Below are positions 36,265 through 46,854 of a stretch of 64,000 nucleotides of DNA, piece by piece (the stretch's first letter is position 1; each line of letters opens with the position of its first letter). A program made the position numbers and the translations under genes. The DNA comes from JAXMAF01 sp046350555 (GTDB taxonomy: Bacteria > Planctomycetota > Phycisphaerae > Phycisphaerales > SM1A02). The notes beneath the pieces are model-generated. The model was not told the origin of the DNA. It saw nothing but the letters and a program-made list of their open reading frames with translations, and did not search any database. Location: assembly GCA_046350555.1 (NCBI GenBank), contig JAXMAF010000015.1, forward strand, positions 1 through 64,000, in the 5' to 3' direction.

Positions 36265-36849
36265 ATGCGATCCATTCGTCGACTCCAGCTCGTGGCCGGT
36301 GTGCTCGTAGGCGCAGGTGTGTCGGCGCGTGCAGTCGCCAGCTTCACGACGACCACCAACTTCGCCGACTGGCAGGCGGCGGTCCCGGGTTTCACCACGA
36401 TCGACTTCGTGGGCATCCAGGGCTACATCCACGACACCTACGCGCCGCTCGGCGTGGTGTTCGACGCCAACGACTTCGGCCTGGCTCTTCCAACCGCTCC
36501 CGACGGATGGGCCGCGTCTGGGAGCGGCGGCGGCGGTGCCTTCATTCAGCCGCAGTTCTTCGACGACCAGTTCGCGCTGGGAATCTTCTTCATCGGCGCC
36601 GTGGATGTCCGACTGTATTCGAACGGCGCCCTGTTGTTCGAGTCAGGCACGGTCGCGACGTTCGGACCGTGGAAGTTCCTGGGCATCACGTCGACGATCG
36701 GCTTCGACTTCGTTCAGATCGAGGATCCCGAGGACGGTGTCGTGGCGATTGACAACTTGTACTTTGGTGGTGCGGTGCCGGCGCCGGGAGTGGCCGTGAC
36801 CGTGGGCATCGCGTCGCTGTTGGGCTTCGGACCACGGAGGCGCCGGTAG
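36265..36849 (+). CDS. PEP-CTERM-like exported protein, duplicate B
   Basis: The 194-aa protein is the same length as duplicate A and about 90% identical through the mature domain; the signal peptide (MRSIRRLQLVAGVLVGAGVS) differs. The C-terminus again has VPAPG, a hydrophobic helix and a basic end. The copies differ mainly at synonymous sites and in the segment around residues 70-85, so the duplication is recent. The 25-bp gap suggests one operon. Confidence 0.82.
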   Translation: MRSIRRLQLVAGVLVGAGVSARAVASFTTTTNFADWQAAVPGFTTIDFVGIQGYIHDTYAPLGVVFDANDFGLALPTAPDGWAASGSGGGGAFIQPQFFDDQFALGIFFIGAVDVRLYSNGALLFESGTVATFGPWKFLGITSTIGFDFVQIEDPEDGVVAIDNLYFGGAVPAPGVAVTVGIASLLGFGPRRRR

Positions 36850-36874
36850 GACTGTCGTGAACGAGGTCCGGCCC

Positions 36875-37020
36875 ATGCGATCTATTCGTCCATTCCCGCT
36901 CGTGGCCAGCGTGCTCGTCAGCGCAAGCGCGTCCGTGCGCGCAGGAGCCGGTTTCACGACCACCACCAACTTCGCCGACTGGCAGGCAGCGGTTCCGGGC
37001 TTCACCACGATCGACTTGGT
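36875..37020 (+). pseudogene. PEP-CTERM-like duplicate C, truncated
   Basis: The third tandem copy keeps the signal peptide and the first 20 mature residues (GFTTTTNFADWQAAVPGFTT) and then diverges abruptly after the ATCGACTT near 37017. The rest of the gene is missing and an IS110-type fragment follows, so it was cut by an insertion or deletion. Confidence 0.8.
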
Positions 37021-37156
37021 GAAGCTTGGACAGGCGAGGCTTGGACACGCACGCCTTGCTGGAGCAACTCCGGCGACCTCCACATCCTGTGGCGCGGAGC
37101 CTTGGTGGTCACAAGATGCGGACCACGGCCGACCGACGTGACGCCATGAGCAATCC

Positions 37157-37180
37157 TCGCCCGCACGGCTCGTGCGGGCG
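37157..37180. other. Hairpin upstream of the IS110-type fragment
   Basis: A 9-bp stem CGCCCGCAC/GTGCGGGCG closes a short loop about 30 bp before the transposase ATG. It lies where IS110-family elements carry structured non-coding RNA; a functional RNA is not shown. Confidence 0.35.
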
Positions 37181-37207
37181 ACACTGGATGGTCGAAAGAG
37201 GATTGCC

Positions 37208-37565
37208 ATGCAATACATCGGGCTGGACGTCCGTCAGCGCACGTCGTCGATATGCGTGCTGGACGAATCGGGGCAACTGGTCGAGCGACGGACGGTTGCG
37301 GGGCCGCGTTCGGCGGTGCTGAAGACGATCGCGGTGGTGCCGCGTCCGTACAGGATCTGCTTTGAGCCTCGCGCGGCGCCGGCGCCCTGTTCGACGAGCT
37401 GTCGAAGACGGCCGATCGCGTGGCGGTGGCGCATCGCGGCGGCGCGTTTGGGATCGCTGCGCCCGATCTTCAAGTCGAAGCGCAAGAATGATCGTGTCGA
37501 CGCGGAGAAGCTGGCCAAGCTGCTGTATCTCAACGTGGCGCCAGCCGTGCATGTGCCGTCGGCGA
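37208..37565 (+). mobile_element. IS110-family transposase remnant
   Basis: An ATG after AAAGAGGATTGCC opens MQYIGLDVRQRTSSICVLDE, the start of the DEDD (RuvC-like) domain of IS110-family recombinases. The middle (GAGALFDELSKTADRVAVAH) sits in another frame. The family motif KSKRKNDRVDAEKLAKLLYL returns in the first frame, so two frameshifts have occurred. Only about the first 120 codons remain: the C-terminal serine-containing domain and right end are absent. It borders the truncated PEP-CTERM-like copy on the left and the end of the second TSP3 gene on the right. Inactive. Confidence 0.8.
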
Positions 37566-37571
37566 CGAGGC

Positions 37572-37604
37572 GGCGGCGCCGACGACGGAGTCGCCGGCGC
37601 CGCC
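37572..37604 (-). terminator. GC hairpin after TSP3 gene 2
   Basis: A 10-bp perfect stem GGCGGCGCCG/CGGCGCCGCC lies 18 bp beyond the stop of the minus-strand TSP3 gene. There is no T-tract. Confidence 0.4.
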
Positions 37605-37621
37605 TTCCTACGCCAGACACT

Positions 37622-40600
37622 TCATCCGCACGAGCCCCATCCGCCGAGCAGGGCGCCGAGGTCGGCGCCGTTCACCACCCCGTTGCCGTCGATGTCCGCC
37701 GCACAACCGCTGCATGCGCCCCACGAGCCGAGGAGAATGCCGAGATCGCCACCGGTCACGAGGCCGTCGCCGTCGAGATCGGCGGGGCATGGCGGGTCGT
37801 CGCAGCCATCGGGAATGCCGTCGCCATCCGAGTCGATGGCGTCGTCGAAGCCCGGACATGCGTCCATGCAGTCGGGGACGCCGTCGCCGTCGCTGTCGGT
37901 CTCGGCGACGCCGCAGCCGCACGCGCCGGGAGCCGTCTTCGCCGGATCCGTCGGGCACCCGTCCTCGCAATCCGGAGTTCCATCGCCATCGTCATCCGTG
38001 TCGGCCACGCCGCAGCCGCACGCGCCGGGCTCGATCTTCGCCGGATCCTTCGGGCAGGCGTCGTTGCAATCGTCGACGCCATCGCCGTCGGTGTCGGACG
38101 CAAGCTGCAGGCACGCGCACTCGGCCCCCGGCTCGACCGTCAGCGCAGCGCCGTTGGACGGCACCGGACGGCAGCCCATCGCCACCAGCACGTCGTACGT
38201 GCCGGCATCGCCACGCAGCACCGGCGAGATCACGAGCGTCGCCGTCGTTGAGCCGCTGATGCGCCCATCATCGACCAGCGGCTCTCCATCCTTGCGCCAC
38301 TGGTAGGTGAACCGGGACTCGCCCGCGACACCGACATTGAACAGTGCGTCGTCGCAGGCGGTCACGGCAAGTGGATCGGGCTGATCGGTGAAGAGGAACC
38401 GACAACCTGACTCCTCGCAATCGGGAATGCCGTCACCGTCGGAGTCCGTGTCGGCAACACCGCAGCCGCACAGTCCCGGATCGGTCTTGAGGGGATCCTC
38501 GGGGCATCCGTCGAGGCAGTCCTCGACACCATCGCCATCGACATCGCCATCGAGCGCACCGCAACCGCAGATGCCGGGCTGGACCTTGAGCGGATCAGCG
38601 GGGCATTCGTCGACGCAGTCGGGTGAGCCGTCATTGTCGGCATCCGTGTCGGCGGCGCCGCAGCCACATGCGCCGGGCGCAACCTTCGCCGGATCCCTCG
38701 GGCAGCCGTCATTGCAGTCGGGCACTCCGTCGCCGTCGCTGTCCGTGTCGGTCACGCCGCAGCCACATGCGCCCGGCGCGATCTTGTTCGGATCACTCGG
38801 GCATCCGTCGTTGCAGTCGGGCGCTCCGTCACCGTCGCTGTCCGTGTCGACGACGCCGCAGCCGCACGCGCCTGGCGCGATCTTGTTGGGATCGCTTGGG
38901 CATCCGTCGTTGCAATCCGGAGTTCCGTCACGATCGGTGTCCATGTCGGGCACGCCACAACCGCAGGTGCCAGGCGCGATCTTGTTCGGATCACTCGGGC
39001 ATCCGTCATTGCAGTCGGGAGTTCCGTCACGATCCGTGTCGGTGTCGGCGACGCCACAGCCGCAAGTGCCTGGTGCGATCTTATTCGGATCGGTTGGGCA
39101 TCCGTCATTGCAGTCGGGAGTTCCGTCACGATCGGTGTCGGTGTCGGCGACGCCACAGCCGCAGGTTCCCGGCGCGACCTTGTTGGGATCGCTCGGGCAT
39201 CCGTCATTGCAATCGGGAGTTCCGTCACGATCGGTGTCGGTGTCGGGCACGCCACAACCGCAGGTGCCGGGCGCGATCTTGTTCGGATCATTCGGACATC
39301 CGTCGTTGCAGTCGGGAGTTCCGTCACGATCCGTGTCGGTGTCGGCGACGCCACAGCCGCAGGTTCCCGGCGCGATCTTGTTCGGATCGCTTGGGCATCC
39401 GTCATTGCAGTCGGGAGTTCCGTCACGATCGGTGTCGATGTCGGCAACGCCACAGCCGCAGGTTCCCGGTGCGATCTTGTTGGGATCGCTCGGGCATCCG
39501 TCATTGCAATCGGGAGTTCCGTCACGATCGGTGTCGGTGTCGGGCACGCCACAACCGCAGGTGCCCGGCGCGATCTTGTTCGGATCATTCGGGCATCCGT
39601 CATTGCAATCGGGAGTTCCGTCACGATCGGCGTCGGCGTCGGGCACGCCACAACCGCAGGTGCCCGCGCGATCTTGTTCGGATCACTCGGGCATCCGTCG
39701 TTGCAGTCGGGAGTTCCGTCACGATCGGTGTCCGTGTCGGGCACGCCACAGCCGCACGTGCCCGGCGATCTTGTTTGGATCGCTCGGACATCCGTCATTG
39801 CAGTCGGGAGTTCCGTCGCGATCGGTGTCGGTGTCGGCGACGCCACGGCCGCAGGTGCCGGGCGCGATCTTGTTCGGATCGCTCGGGCATCCGTCGTTGC
39901 AGTCGGGAGTTCCGTCACGATCGGTGTCCGTGTCGGCGACGCCACAGCCGCAGGTGCCCGGCGCGATCTTGTTCGGATCGCTCGGACATCCGTCATTGCA
40001 GTCGGGAGTTCCGTCACGATCGGTGTCCGTGTCGGGCACGCCACAGCCGCAGGTGCCCGGCGCGATCTTGTTCGGATCGCTTGGGCATCCGTCGTTGCAG
40101 TCGGGAGTTCCGTCGCGATCGGTGTCGATGTCGGCAACGCCACAACCGCAGGTGCCCGGCGCGATCTTGTTTGGATCGCTCGGACATCCGTCATTACAGT
40201 CGGGAGTTCCGTCGCGATCGGTGTCGGTGTCGGCGACACCACAGCCACAGGTGCCCGGCGCGACCTGGTTTGGATCGCTCGGACATCCGTCATTGCAGTC
40301 GGGAGTTCCGTCACGATCGGTGTCCGTGTCGGGCACGCCACAGCCGCAGGTGCCCGGCGCGATCTTGTTCGGATCGCTCGGGCATCCGTCGTTGCAGTCG
40401 GGAGTTCCGTCGCGATCGGTGTCGGTGTCGGCGACACCACAGCCACAGGTGCCCGGCGCGACCTTGTTTGGATCGCTCGGACATCCGTCGTTGCAATCCG
40501 GAATGCCATCGTGGTCGGTGTCGGTGTCTGCAACGCCACAGCCGCAGGTGCCCGGCGCGATCTTGTTTGGATCGTTGGGGCATCCGTCGTTGCAGTTGGG

Positions 40601-41506
40601 AACGCCGTCTTCGTCGCTGTCCGTGTCGGGCACGCCACAGCCGCATGCGCCGGGCGCGATCTTGTTGGGATCGCTCGGACAACCGTCGTTGCAGTTGAGC
40701 ACGCCATCTCCGTCGCTGTCCGCGTCGGCAATGCCGCAACCACATGCGCCCGGTGCGATCTTGAGCGGATCGTTCGGACACCCGTCCGAGCAGTCCGGCG
40801 TGCCGTCGCCGTCGCTGTCCACGGTGCCGAGATCTCCCTTCGCCGCGAAGAGCATGTTGACGGTCACCAGGTCACCGGCGGTCAACGACAGGCTGACCAC
40901 GTGGGCGAGGTTCGACACGGGCAGGGGGCCGCTGTACACGAGGGAGGGGATCGGCAGTCCCCAGTTCGCGTTCGTGCTACCCTGGCCGCCGGTGAAGCAC
41001 AGCGAGAATGGCGCGTTGAAGGACGCATTCACCACCGTGTTGCCCGTCTGCGCGGACGTGAGCCAGGGCAGCGCTCCGCTCGTGACACATCCTCCGTCGG
41101 CGAAGGTGTTCAGGCTGACGCTGGTCGTGCCACCGGTCTTCACGTTCCCGACGAGCTGCGGACACAACTGGGTCTCCGCGCGCGAGTCGAGCGTCACCGT
41201 CGCCGCGCTCGTGTTGTTGACCTTGGTGCTTCCGCTGATGCTTCGATTGCCCGCCGCGTCGACCTTGACGACGTAGTCCCACGTGATCGGAACCCCGTCG
41301 ACCGTCACGGTGGTGCGGTACTGGAGCCCGCCGGTGAAGAACGGGCCGATCAAGTCCAGTGCCAGCGTCTGCTGCGGCTGGCCGTTGAAGGAATAGGACA
41401 CTGTCACTCCGTCCGCCATCGCGGTCTCCGCCACCGCACTGGCCACGAATGCACACAGCGCGATCCCGATCGCTCGGGAACAACCCGACTGAATCGTCGA
41501 TTGCAT
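37622..41506 (-). CDS. Giant TSP type 3 repeat protein 2, interrupted by two compensating deletions
   Basis: The ATG at 41506 follows GGAGAGG; a signal peptide (AIGIALCAFVASAVAETAMA) and a beta domain of about 190 residues come next. About 24 TSP3 units of 33 aa follow (CGCGVADTDTDRDG...CNDGCPSDPNKIAPGT), then an Ig-like domain (TDQPDPLAV...YQWRKDGEPLVDDG), more TSP3 units, and a C-terminal dockerin-like pair (DLDGDGLVTGGDLG, DIDGNGVVNGADLG). Reading from the start, a 2-base loss near 39766 leads to a stop at 39719-39721. A 1-base loss near 39665 restores the original frame, which then stays open to 37622. The total loss is three bases. Repaired, the product would be about 1295 aa. Whether the deletions are real or assembly errors in a repeat cannot be told here. 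Confidence 0.8.
38690..40820 (-). repeat. 99-bp tandem repeats inside TSP3 gene 2
   Basis: More than 20 direct repeats of 99 bp encode 33-aa units. The central ones differ by only a few bases, so both the open frames seen on the opposite strand and the local indels are products of the repeat. Confidence 0.88.
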
Positions 41507-41859
41507 TGAACCTCTCCATTTCCAGGTTGCGGGAACTCCCGGCGAGCTCGCAGCCCGCCGGCTCCAGCCCCCGGAAACTCACAATCCCACGTGCACAGCC
41601 CCACATGCGCCGGTGCTCCCGGCGCTGCGTTCTCACGTTCACGATGAAGGCGCGCGCATGCCAAATCGCCCGGGAGACGCCCCGGCTCGATCACTGCGCA
41701 CGTTAAGTATCTCCAGTCCTGGGCAGCACAACTCCCGTCGAGCCTTGCGGCCCGCCGGCTTTCTCTATGCCAACCCCGGAACGAACATATGTCCGCGCGC
41801 CGACGCCACCTGCGCCTCGCCGCACGCGTGTGACGCTCACGATGCAAGATGACTCAACG

Positions 41860-42010
41860 AATGGAGCATCTCGCCCTCGCCATCACGCGAAAGCATCGCC
41901 GCTGTCCCATCTGCCATCCAAGTCTGCTCCGCCGCGTCCCCAGTGAACGCGAACGGCGCGCTCCCGATCGTTCAGGAACTCCTTGGCCGAATCGTCGAGC
42001 ACATTGGACG
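41860..42010 (-). pseudogene. Relic of a TSP3-gene 5' end
   Basis: On the minus strand, CCTGGAAATGGAG, a start-like ATG, CTCGACGATTCGGCC and GATCGGGAGCGCGCCGT align with the ribosome site and first ~30 codons of TSP3 gene 2 (CCTGGAAATGGAG, ATCGACGATTCAGTC, GATCGGGATCGCGCTGT). The coding frame is then lost. It is a decayed duplicate of the start of that gene. Confidence 0.55.
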
Positions 42011-42029
42011 CCTCCATTTCCAGGCTGCC

Positions 42030-42136
42030 TGATACGCGTCCCAGTTGACTCTCGCGCCCCACCCAACCCGATTCCGCCGTGAGGCGCCGCTGTGGCAAGG
42101 GGTCGAACGCGTGGAGTTCTACTGGAGTCCGTATGA
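42030..42136 (+). repeat. TGA-flanked miniature element, copy 6
   Basis: Core 42033-42133, forward, with TGA on both sides (42030-42032 and 42134-42136). It is next to no intact gene; it adjoins the TSP3 relic, so insertion is not limited to functional stops. Confidence 0.88.
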
Positions 42137-42774
42137 GTCCCGACGAGCCCCACAGCTCGCCGGCTCTCCCAATCCACCCCTGGAATGAGCACGGGCCTGC
42201 GTGCGCCAACGTTACCGGCACTTCGGCGAGATGCAAGCGCGAATATCGCGATCCTTGAGAAGTCAGCGCGCGTCGCCGCGATCCACGACAGGCGTCTCCG
42301 GGCCGGCCACGCGCGGAACGCGCACCCGGTCCCGACGACGATCGTGCTCCACGCCCGACCATCGGCAGCCCCGGCGCCTGCGCAGCCCATGACATGTCGA
42401 ACGTCTCGAACTGCTGCTGGGTGAGCGCTTGCTGGATCGCCTCGCCCGACGACCACTGTTCGTCGCGCGCCTTCGCGCAGCCGGCATCGAGGCAAACGCA
42501 GTTGCAGGACGCGCGCCACAGGTTGCGCCGAAGTCCGCCACGGCTGGCCGCCCGCGACGACACGCATGCACGGCGATGGCCGCACCAACGCGCGTCATGG
42601 CGGTGCAGAACAGCGCGAAGTGCAGCATCGCAAGGGAACTCGCGAGCGGGCCGGCCAGACTCCGTGCATGGCGTGATGTCCGGTGCCATTGGCCGTTTGT
42701 GCCTATGGCGGCCGCGTGCCATTGAACGCACTCGAGCGCGCCGCACAACTGTCCTCATCTCCGAAAGGTCCGCC

Positions 42775-44460
42775 ATGACACTTCACACGTCTACGAACCC
42801 GTCGATCCAGCGCACCTGCGCCACCGGCGCAGCCGTCGTGGCCCTGGTCGCGCCGTTGAACGCAGCCGGCGCGGCGACATACACCTTCACAAAGATCGCC
42901 TCGGGCGCGACGTCCAGCTCCAGCGTCCGGGTCGGCGAGGTGAACGCGTACGGCCTCGTCGCCTTCTCGATCAACAGCCCGTCCGCCACCGCGCGCGGCG
43001 TCTATGTCAGCCTCGGCGCCGGTCCGCCGATCAAGCTCATCGACTCCGACAACGGACAGTACGTGACGTTCGGCCCGCCCGACCTCAACTGCCGCGGTCA
43101 CGTCGTGGTGGCTGCCACCGACGTCAACGGCGACATGTCCATCTTGTATCAGGCTGGAAGTTCACTGCCGACCGTCATCTACACCGGCCAGAACCTCGGC
43201 GATCCGGCCATGAACGACTTCGACGACATCGCCTTCGTCGACAAGACGTACGAGGCGCCGACGCTGGTCCCCTCCGGTGGCCCGTGGGGACTCAACTTCG
43301 ACCCGGAGGTCGTTGCCGGTGACGTGTCCAGCCTGCACACGCAGATGGACATCAACAACGCAGGCGATGTCGCGTTCGGCGTGGTACTCACCGGGGGTGG
43401 TTCGGCAATTCGGAAATGGAACTCGGCGTCCGGCACGTGCAACGTCGAGACGTCCTCGGGAGACATCTTCAAGAACCAGTCGAGCATCGTGATCAACGGC
43501 CAAGGCTGGCTGGGGTTCTTCATGTCGCCGAAGTTCTGGACCGACATCTGCAACAGCACGCCAGCCCAAGTGCTCGCGCAGAACCCCGGCTCCATCGCGT
43601 ACCGGTCGCTCGACATGAACTGGTGGTGGGCACCGGCGTTTATCGGTGGAGCGGGCTCTGTGGACAAGGTTTATGGTGGCCCCAATGCTGCCACCGACGT
43701 CATCGCGTCCCAAGGCGGGTCGATCTCTGGCTACTCGGGGACGATTACAAGCACAGCACCGTTCGGCTACAGCCATGTCTTCAACAACAACAGCGGCAGC
43801 GTGAGTTTCTCGGTTACGTTCACCGACGGCACGTGGAACGTCTTTCGCGCCGACCGCTCGCCCGCGACGCCCGAACCGGAGGGATGCCCGGGGCTCAGCC
43901 CGTTCAACGATCTCTTCGCGGACGCCCTGCCGATCGCGAACGGCGCCTTCGAGTTCACCATCGTGGACGCGACCACGGACGGTCCCGAGCTGCCCGAAGC
44001 GTGCGACGAAGGCTTTGGTCCCTCATTCGTCAACGACGTCTGGTTCTCGTACATCGCGCCGGCTTCGGGTTCCGTCGAGGTGTCCACATGCGGCCTGGTC
44101 GACTACGACTCGCGCCTCGCGGTGTACGCGGCCGGGTCCGACGGTCCCGGTCCGCTGCTCGCGTGCAACGACGATGCGCCCGGTTGCTTCCTGAGTTCGC
44201 GCACCGAGTTCGTCGCCGTTGCCGGCCAGCACTACATCATCCGCGTCGGCGCCTACTCCTACGCAGGCGTCGGCAGCGGGACGCTCCAGGTGGGGCCCCA
44301 GGGGCGACCGGCGGACCTCAACCACGATGGAAAGGTCGACGGCGCCGACCTTGGACTGCTGCTCGCGCTCTGGGGCACCGACGACACAGCCGCCGACATC
44401 AACGACGACGGCATCGTGAGTGGCGCCGACCTCGGCCTGCTCCTGGCCGACTGGGGTTGA
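42775..44460 (+). CDS. Secreted protein with NxxGxxAF-type repeats, pre-peptidase-like domain and dockerin-like tail
   Basis: The 561-aa protein has a signal peptide (AAVVALVAPLNAAGAA) after GAAAGG. Residues of about 40-360 contain repeated 'N-x-x-G-x-V/I-A-F' beta segments (VNAYGLVAFS, INNAGDVAFG), a propeller-like extracellular repeat. Residues of about 370-512 form a pre-peptidase C-terminal (PPC)-like jelly roll with NDVWFSYIAPASGSVEVSTC and the paired Cys typical of planctomycete copies. Two dockerin-like loops end the protein (DLNHDGKVDGADLG, DINDDGIVSGADLG). No enzyme motif was seen. A strong terminator follows about 130 bp downstream. Confidence 0.82.
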   Translation: MTLHTSTNPSIQRTCATGAAVVALVAPLNAAGAATYTFTKIASGATSSSSVRVGEVNAYGLVAFSINSPSATARGVYVSLGAGPPIKLIDSDNGQYVTFGPPDLNCRGHVVVAATDVNGDMSILYQAGSSLPTVIYTGQNLGDPAMNDFDDIAFVDKTYEAPTLVPSGGPWGLNFDPEVVAGDVSSLHTQMDINNAGDVAFGVVLTGGGSAIRKWNSASGTCNVETSSGDIFKNQSSIVINGQGWLGFFMSPKFWTDICNSTPAQVLAQNPGSIAYRSLDMNWWWAPAFIGGAGSVDKVYGGPNAATDVIASQGGSISGYSGTITSTAPFGYSHVFNNNSGSVSFSVTFTDGTWNVFRADRSPATPEPEGCPGLSPFNDLFADALPIANGAFEFTIVDATTDGPELPEACDEGFGPSFVNDVWFSYIAPASGSVEVSTCGLVDYDSRLAVYAAGSDGPGPLLACNDDAPGCFLSSRTEFVAVAGQHYIIRVGAYSYAGVGSGTLQVGPQGRPADLNHDGKVDGADLGLLLALWGTDDTAADINDDGIVSGADLGLLLADWG

Positions 44461-44588
44461 TGAACAACTGCGCCGCGGCCTCAAGTTGATCCGCGCGTTT
44501 GCCGGGCTTGTGGTGCAGTCGTCTCGGCTGCCATGCAAGCCATATGAAATCCGCATCCGCATGACGAGGTCATCGGGCAAGAAGACAA

Positions 44589-44622
44589 GGGCCCCCGAGC
44601 GGATCGCTCGGGGGCCCCTTTT
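44589..44622 (+). terminator. Rho-independent terminator
   Basis: A perfect 13-bp stem (GGGCCCCCGAGCG / CGCTCGGGGGCCC) with a GAT loop is followed by CTTTT. It lies downstream of the dockerin-tailed gene (+) and facing the end of rpsA (-). It is the best intrinsic terminator in the window. Confidence 0.85.
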
Positions 44623-44764
44623 CATTCCCCATTCCCACCCGACAAGTTCGGCGGGCCGGGCTTCACCGGCGTGCGCTCCGTCACCCGCGCGAGCCCGGCC
44701 CGACGAACGTGTCGGGCCGAACGTCCACGCGCGAACGGAGCGTCACTCGCGCCCGACCGTCACC

Positions 44765-46618
<1,854 letters not shown>

Positions 46619-46648
46619 TGGGGTGAGGAACACGAAGCGCGCCGCGCT

Positions 46649-46712
46649 GGACCCGACGGGGTCCGTCGCGCACGCGGGATTGAGGCGACAACCGCCCGGA
46701 ACGTCCGGGCGG
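46649..46712 (-). promoter_or_regulatory. Two hairpins in the rpsA leader
   Basis: GGACCC/GGGTCC (46649-46664) and CCGCCCGGA/TCCGGGCGG (46692-46712) are perfect stems between a TACACT-like -10 (minus strand, 46730-46725) and the start codon. They could act in autogenous control or attenuation. Confidence 0.4.
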
Positions 46713-46744
46713 AAGGGAGGGAGTGTAGGCGAAGGCGACGAGGA

Positions 46745-46854
46745 TCATGCGGATTTCAGCAGACCTCCATGCGTTCGACCCCTTGTCCGCAGCGGCGTCT
46801 CACGGCGGAATTGGGTTGTGGGTGGGGCGCGAGCATCAACTGGGACGCGCATCA
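46745..46854 (-). repeat. TGA-flanked miniature element, copy 7
   Basis: Core 46748-46851, reverse. TCA flanks both sides (46745-46747 and 46852-46854); the right one is the TGA stop of the MFS gene on the minus strand. Confidence 0.88.

Larger units (their letters stand above)
41507..42774. other. 1.27-kb gene-free region with decayed duplicates
   Basis: It holds three diverged copies of the region just upstream of TSP3 gene 2. Each contains an AACTCCCG-GCGAG...GCCCGCCGGCT-like block (near 41536, 41731 and, more diverged, 42142). It also holds a relic of the gene's 5' end (41860-42010) and dispersed element copy 6. No intact gene was seen. Confidence 0.55.

Noticed and set aside
37172..38251. 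359-codon frame joining the IS110 fragment to antisense TSP3 sequence
   Set aside because: Only the first ~120 codons resemble IS110. The rest is antisense to the TSP3 gene end, so it is a chance fusion of frames.
38388..41276. 962-codon open frame on the + strand through TSP3 gene 2
   Set aside because: It is antisense to the repeat gene. Open frames on both strands arise because the 99-bp unit is a multiple of three and lacks stops. The product is a monotonous Pro/Ser/Gly repeat with no signal or domain.
46760..46840. Dispersed element as a tRNA-like sequence (GGGGTCGAACGC)
   Set aside because: The TTCGA-like segment is not followed by an acceptor stem and no anticodon arm can be drawn. 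The sequence belongs to the repeated element.
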